A stretch of 22,024 nucleotides of DNA from an uncultured Clostridia bacterium (GTDB lineage Bacteria > Bacillota_A > Clostridia > Oscillospirales > Acutalibacteraceae): contig CALWIE010000017.1 of NCBI GenBank assembly GCA_944380625.1, positions 1 through 22,024 on the forward strand, read 5' to 3'. The position numbers were made by a program, and so were the translations under genes. A model generated the notes under the pieces. It was not told the origin of the DNA. It searched no databases and saw only the letters and a program-made list of their open reading frames with translations. Numbering within the stretch: position 1 is the stretch's first letter; every line of letters begins with the position of its first letter. Below, piece by piece: positions 18,685 to 22,024 of this stretch.

Positions 18685-20350
18685 CGCCTAAGGAATCCTT
18701 CAGGTTGGTCAGCGCGATCTTGGTCTCGGCGGTCGTCTCGCCCAACAGGGAGGCGATCTCCTGGGCCATGCGCATCTGCTTCTCGATGACCCGGTCCGTC
18801 ATCTCGATGGTCTGCTGGCTGATCTTTTCCTTATTCATGCGCTCCCGCTCTTCCTCGGTGACATCGCGCATGATGCAGATAACGATGTGGTAGCTCTTGT
18901 CATAGATGACGGTCTGCTCCACATAACGCTTGTATTCGGCAAGATAGACCTTCTCATCCCGCACGCTGCGGCCAGTGGACATCACATCCAGGAACACCTT
19001 GGGGTCGAGGATGCGGATGACCTGGTCCCCCAGCACGTCAGAGGCATGGCGGATATTCACAATCTGGCAGGCGGCGGAATTGATCTGCTGCACCTCCAGG
19101 TCCTCGTTGAGGACCATGATGCCGTTGGGAGAGGTGCTGATAATGGTGTCAGAGAAGCTCTCCGCCTTCTGGGTCAGGAAGGGCAGACACATGTTGATAT
19201 CGGCCTTGCCCTGATAGACGGCAATCGCTTTTTCGCGGCAGGTATTGTAACCGCAGGCGCCGCAGTTAAGCTCTTGCTCGGGGGTATTCTTGCCCATCTT
19301 CCGAAGGATCTCCTGAATCTCCTTCTCGCCGGGCATCTGGCGGTGCAGCCCGATAAACCGGTGATCTTTAATCAGGTCCTTGCTGGAAGGCTGTTCGACT
19401 GCAAAATCCTTTTTGCCGGCATAGCGGTTCACTGCAATGGCGTCTGTAATGGGACGGCGCTTTTCGCGCTCCATGGCCGGGCCGCTGATGCAGCTGCCTG
19501 CGCAAATGGACATTTCAATAAAGCACTTCTTCAGGCGCCCCTCTTTGATGTCATCCAGGGCAGCCAATACATTCTCAATGCCATCCACCACCATATATGT
19601 ATAGTCGGGGGAATCGCAGTTCATAGTGCGCAGGATGCCGCCAGAGGTGGGGAACAACCGGGCCCGGCTCTCCTCCAGGTGGTCCTCTCCCTGCTCGATA
19701 GAGACCCCTTCCTGCTTGAGCCAGTCAGAGAGCTCTTCAAAGGTGAGGACGCAGTCCACTGTGCCGGGGTAAGCCTCGGCCTCCGCTTTTTTGGAAATGC
19801 AGGGCCCGATGAAGACAGTTTTCACGCCGGGATGCTCCTGCTTGATCTTCTGGCAGTGGGCCTGCATGGGAGACAGGACCGTGGCCAAGTAGGGCAGCAC
19901 CTCGGGGTAATACTTCTCCACCAGGGTGTTGACAGAATGGCAGCAGGTAGAGATGATGACCTCCTGCTTGCCCTCGTGGATGATGTTTTCATACTCGGTC
20001 TTCACAATGGACGCGCCCACAGCCGTCTCTTCCGCAGCGGTAAAGCCCAGCTGCTTCAGGGCCTTCTCCATGGTGGCAATGGTGGCGCCCGGGTAGTTGG
20101 CCACAAACGAGGGAGCCACGCTGGCAATGACCGGGCCGCTCTTTAAAAGCTCGATGGCACTGGGCACGTCGTTGCGGATCTCCTTGGCGTTCTGGGGACA
20201 TACCACAAAGCACTGGCCGCACAGAATGCACTCATCGCTGACAATCTGCGCCTGGCCCGTGGAATACTTGATGGACTTCACGGGACAATGCCGGATGCAC
20301 TTATAGCAGTTTACGCAATTTGACTTTTTTAACTTTAAGTATTCAGCCAT
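18677..20350 (-). CDS. Sensory-type [FeFe] hydrogenase with PAS domain (HydS-like, group C)
   Basis: Protein of 557 residues predicted to sense H2 or redox state. Domain order: two [4Fe-4S] ferredoxin motifs (C12-C15-C18-C22 and C41-C44-C47-C51); an H-cluster domain with P1 ISTCCHSV (C136, C137), P2 GPCISKKAE (C184, K187, E190) and P3 EMSICAGSCISG (C283, C287); a further [4Fe-4S] motif CGACGYNTC...C (C363, C366, C371, C388); a PAS domain from about 398 to 500 (STSPNGIMVLNEDLEV); and a C-terminal helical coiled-coil tail. All four H-cluster Cys ligands remain, but the Pro after P1 is His. There is no kinase domain; the output is probably the phosphatase encoded by the overlapping next gene. 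The start has a GAGAGG ribosome site. The call of sensing rather than catalysis is from family knowledge. Confidence 0.88.
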   Translation of the reverse strand: MAEYLKLKKSNCVNCYKCIRHCPVKSIKYSTGQAQIVSDECILCGQCFVVCPQNAKEIRNDVPSAIELLKSGPVIASVAPSFVANYPGATIATMEKALKQLGFTAAEETAVGASIVKTEYENIIHEGKQEVIISTCCHSVNTLVEKYYPEVLPYLATVLSPMQAHCQKIKQEHPGVKTVFIGPCISKKAEAEAYPGTVDCVLTFEELSDWLKQEGVSIEQGEDHLEESRARLFPTSGGILRTMNCDSPDYTYMVVDGIENVLAALDDIKEGRLKKCFIEMSICAGSCISGPAMEREKRRPITDAIAVNRYAGKKDFAVEQPSSKDLIKDHRFIGLHRQMPGEKEIQEILRKMGKNTPEQELNCGACGYNTCREKAIAVYQGKADINMCLPFLTQKAESFSDTIISTSPNGIMVLNEDLEVQQINSAACQIVNIRHASDVLGDQVIRILDPKVFLDVMSTGRSVRDEKVYLAEYKRYVEQTVIYDKSYHIVICIMRDVTEEERERMNKEKISQQTIEMTDRVIEKQMRMAQEIASLLGETTAETKIALTNLKDSLGDE

Positions 20351-20448
20351 GTGGGAACAACCTCTCGCTTAGCAAAATAAGGGGCCGGGTACGGCAAACT
20401 CCATCAAGGCGATTGCCGTGATGGAGCTTCCCGTGTTCTGGGCTTTTT
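20351..20448 (-). promoter_or_regulatory. Structured leader between the ferredoxin gene and hydS-like gene
   Basis: This 98-base gap holds overlapping complementary segments. In plus-strand coordinates: ACGGCAA (20391-20397), CTCCATCA (20399-20406), TTGCCGT (20413-20419) and TGATGGAG (20419-20426). The first pairs with the third and the second with the fourth, an A-B-A'-B' order that allows either of two hairpins, or a pseudoknot. An outer CGGG/CCCG pair (20386-20389 and 20429-20432) could close it. There is no clean U tract after it on the minus strand, so it is not a textbook terminator. It could be an attenuator, a processing site or a partial terminator. Confidence 0.45.
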
Positions 20449-20691
20449 TTATTGTACCTTGGGAAGGATCTCCTTCTCGAAGAAATCCTTGGTGGTCTCA
20501 GGGGAGAGAGAATACAGCTTGTCATCCAGGGTAACATTGACGCCGTTGACGCAGTTGCCCATGCAGAAAGTGCCGCCCAGCTCGACCTTATCCTCCAGGT
20601 GGTGTTCCTTTACAAGGTACTGGAGCTCTTCCACAATCTGGCGGGAGCCCTTCAGATGGCAGGAGCTTCCGATGCAAATAGTACATTTCAT
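20449..20691 (-). CDS. [2Fe-2S] thioredoxin-fold ferredoxin (NuoE-like)
   Basis: Small electron carrier of 80 residues. The four Cys ligands follow the NuoE/HoxE-type pattern: C6-x4-C11 near the N terminus (CIGSSCHLKGS) and C43-x3-C47 (TFCMGNCVNGVNV). The fold is a thioredoxin-like [2Fe-2S] ferredoxin without the helical N-terminal domain of complex I NuoE. The start at 20691 has CTAGGAGG upstream on the minus strand. Its position just before the HydS-like gene suggests that it exchanges electrons with that protein or with the hydrogenase further on. Confidence 0.88.
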   Translation of the reverse strand: MKCTICIGSSCHLKGSRQIVEELQYLVKEHHLEDKVELGGTFCMGNCVNGVNVTLDDKLYSLSPETTKDFFEKEILPKVQ

Positions 20692-20831
20692 GGTAAATTC
20701 CTCCTAGAAAGAGTGCATTCAGATTCAATTTAAGAAGGAGGCCTCCGCCCCGCCCCCTGGCGGAGCGGAAAGCTCTCTTCAGATTTGCTTAAAGGGCTGT
20801 TGTACAGGGCTTGTGAAAACGCAGAGGCGGA
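20692..20831 (-). other. Intergenic gap before the ferredoxin gene
   Basis: 140 bases between the APH-like kinase stop and the ferredoxin start. It holds a GC-rich hairpin: CTCCGCC (20743-20749) with GGCGGAG (20759-20765), loop of 9. The minus-strand sequence after it is GCCTCCTTCTTAAATT, so a terminator is possible but weak. No convincing -35/-10 pair was found for the downstream hydS cluster, so its promoter is unresolved. Confidence 0.4.
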
Positions 20832-21584
20832 TTATTCGTACTCCACCACGTTGACCCAGTGCATGAGGAACTCGCGCTCCTCGGGCTTGCCCTTCACGGA
20901 CTGGGAAGCAGCCACGATGGGCAGCCACTTCTGCACATACTGCTTAGCGGTATCGGTCTTTTTGCAGAACAGGTCCAGATACTTCTCGGCAGTCTCAATA
21001 TCGCCGGCCAGCCAGAACAGCAGGTAGGTGCGGGCGGCATCGGCGCTGGCGTTGCCCTGGGTCACATGGGCCCAGTCCAGCACGGACCAGCTTTCGCCAT
21101 CGGGAGAGATCACCACATTGGTGGGGTTGAAGTCGCCGTGGCAAACCTTGTTGTGGTTGGGCATGGAGGCCAGGCGGGAATCCAGCTCATAGCGGGTGGT
21201 GGCGTCCAGACCGGTCTGGGCAATCTTCCGCTTCATCTTTTCCTTCAGGCGGTTGAGCATGGGGCAGGTCTTGGACTGAATCTCGATCTGAATGTCCACA
21301 AACTTCTCCAGGTACTCATCCTTTTTCTCAGGGTTTTCAGCCATCAGCTGGGCAATGGTCTTGCCCTCGGCATAGTCGGTGACAATGGCCCACTTGCCGT
21401 CAATCTTGGTGACCTCTTCCAGAGCGGGAATGGGCAGGCCAGTCTCTTCCACACGGGCAATATTCAGGGCCTCGTTGAGGATATCAGCCTTGGAGTAGCC
21501 CTCGTCAAACACCTTGATAACAAGGCCGCCGTCCCGGTAGATGGTCTTGGAATTGCGAACTGCGATTACCTTTTCCAGTTTCAT
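20832..21584 (-). CDS. Aminoglycoside phosphotransferase-like kinase
   Basis: Small-molecule kinase of the APH/choline kinase fold, 250 residues. The ATP-side Lys is likely K24 (LVIKVFDEG). The catalytic loop is HGDFNPTN with D151 and N156, and the metal-binding Asp is D170 in VLDWAHV. The short length and the opening KVIAVRNSKTIYRDGGLVIKVF recall the TIGR02172 type of APH-like proteins found in anaerobes, which are not known resistance enzymes. The start at 21584 follows GGAGGAG on the minus strand, 21 bases after the adhE stop, so it is likely co-transcribed with adhE. The substrate is unknown; calling it a drug-resistance gene would not be justified. Confidence 0.82.
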   Translation of the reverse strand: MKLEKVIAVRNSKTIYRDGGLVIKVFDEGYSKADILNEALNIARVEETGLPIPALEEVTKIDGKWAIVTDYAEGKTIAQLMAENPEKKDEYLEKFVDIQIEIQSKTCPMLNRLKEKMKRKIAQTGLDATTRYELDSRLASMPNHNKVCHGDFNPTNVVISPDGESWSVLDWAHVTQGNASADAARTYLLFWLAGDIETAEKYLDLFCKKTDTAKQYVQKWLPIVAASQSVKGKPEEREFLMHWVNVVEYE

Positions 21585-21605
21585 AGTGAAAACTCCTCCG
21601 TTTAA

Positions 21606-22024
21606 TTACTTGCCGTAGTAGCACTTCAGGTAGATTTCTTTGATCTCGCTCATCAGGGGATAGCGGGGGTTCGCGCCGGTGCACTGGTCGTTGAAGGCGT
21701 TCTCCACCATCTCGTCCAGGGTATCCAGGAAGTACTTCTCGTCCACGCCGTAATCCTTAATGGTCTTCTTAATGCCGATCTTATCCTTCAGGTCCTCCAG
21801 GGCCTGGATGAAGTTCTCGAAGACCTCATCATCGTTCTTGCCCTTGATGCCGCAGAAGCGGGCAGCCTCAACGTAGCGCTCCTTGGCATGGGGATATTGA
21901 TACTGGGAGAAGGTGCCCATCTTGGTGGGGACTTCCGCGGCGTTGTAGCGGATGACCTCTGTGAGGATAAGCGCGTTGGCAACGCCGTGGGGCAGGTGAT
22001 GGTAAGCGCCCAGCTTGTGGGCCA
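21606..22024 (-). CDS. adhE: Bifunctional aldehyde-alcohol dehydrogenase AdhE, C-terminal part
   Basis: Only the last 139 codons are present; the gene runs off the right edge. They encode the end of the iron-dependent alcohol dehydrogenase domain: AHKLGAYHHLPHGVANA, with the His iron ligands; then YNAAEVPTKMGTFSQYQYPHAKERY; and the C-terminal NDQCTGANPRYPLMSEIKEIYL. This ending is close to AdhE, which turns acetyl-CoA into acetaldehyde and ethanol while oxidising two NADH in fermentation. A stand-alone iron alcohol dehydrogenase of the same subgroup cannot be fully excluded because the aldehyde dehydrogenase half is outside the window. The stop at 21606 is intact. Confidence 0.88.
   Translation of the reverse strand, partial: AHKLGAYHHLPHGVANALILTEVIRYNAAEVPTKMGTFSQYQYPHAKERYVEAARFCGIKGKNDDEVFENFIQALEDLKDKIGIKKTIKDYGVDEKYFLDTLDEMVENAFNDQCTGANPRYPLMSEIKEIYLKCYYGK

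Noticed and set aside
18887..20146. 419-residue plus-strand open frame inside the HydS-like gene
   Set aside because: Antisense shadow rich in Leu, His and Gly; the minus strand has the full set of Fe-S and PAS motifs.
20832..21584. Antibiotic-resistance gene (aminoglycoside phosphotransferase)
   Set aside because: It has the APH fold motifs but resembles the short non-resistance branch found in anaerobes and sits next to adhE, with no mobile element nearby.

Overview
The window reads as chromosomal DNA of a GC-rich, anaerobic, spore-forming member of the Clostridia, most like the gut Oscillospiraceae/Ruminococcaceae group. This is an inference from gene content: a bacterial V/A-type ATPase operon, rubredoxin, spmA/spmB, two [FeFe]-hydrogenase-type proteins and AdhE, plus strong AGGAGG ribosome sites and no respiratory genes. 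No rRNA, tRNA, IS element, prophage or CRISPR was seen.

Layout. (1) 1-7875, plus strand: the V/A-ATPase genes in the order I-K-E-C-F-A-B-D, as in the Enterococcus ntp operon. The I gene is cut by the left edge. The proteolipid keeps the residues that bind Na+ in the Enterococcus c-ring, so a sodium pump is predicted. A bidirectional terminator closes the operon. (2) 7937-10433: rubredoxin (minus strand) diverges from mannonate dehydratase uxuA (plus strand), across an AT-rich region with two palindromes. uxuA is followed by a TIM-barrel sugar isomerase-like gene that seems to lack one metal ligand. (3) 10493-12646, minus strand: spmA, spmB, then adenosine deaminase. (4) 12759-14817, plus strand: a PepV-type M20 dipeptidase and an HD-domain protein. 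(5) 14873-15895, minus strand: a zinc alcohol/polyol dehydrogenase with a good sigma-A-type promoter. (6) 16030-22024, minus strand, read from high to low coordinates: the 3' end of adhE, an APH-like kinase, a small [2Fe-2S] thioredoxin-fold ferredoxin, a PAS-containing sensory-type [FeFe] hydrogenase (HydS-like), a SpoIIE/PP2C-type phosphatase overlapping it, and a group-B-like [FeFe] hydrogenase.

Region 6 is the most interesting. The order ferredoxin, HydS-PAS, phosphatase, hydrogenase looks like a hydrogen or redox sensing module whose output is protein dephosphorylation. It sits just downstream of adhE, the main NADH-consuming ethanol enzyme. Such HydS-phosphatase neighbourhoods have been noted in Clostridia, but I know of no established mechanism. 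In this copy the first H-cluster motif has His in place of Pro. The phosphatase carries about 170 extra C-terminal residues with no recognised fold. The gap before hydS contains an A-B-A'-B' set of complementary segments that could form a pseudoknot or alternative hairpins.
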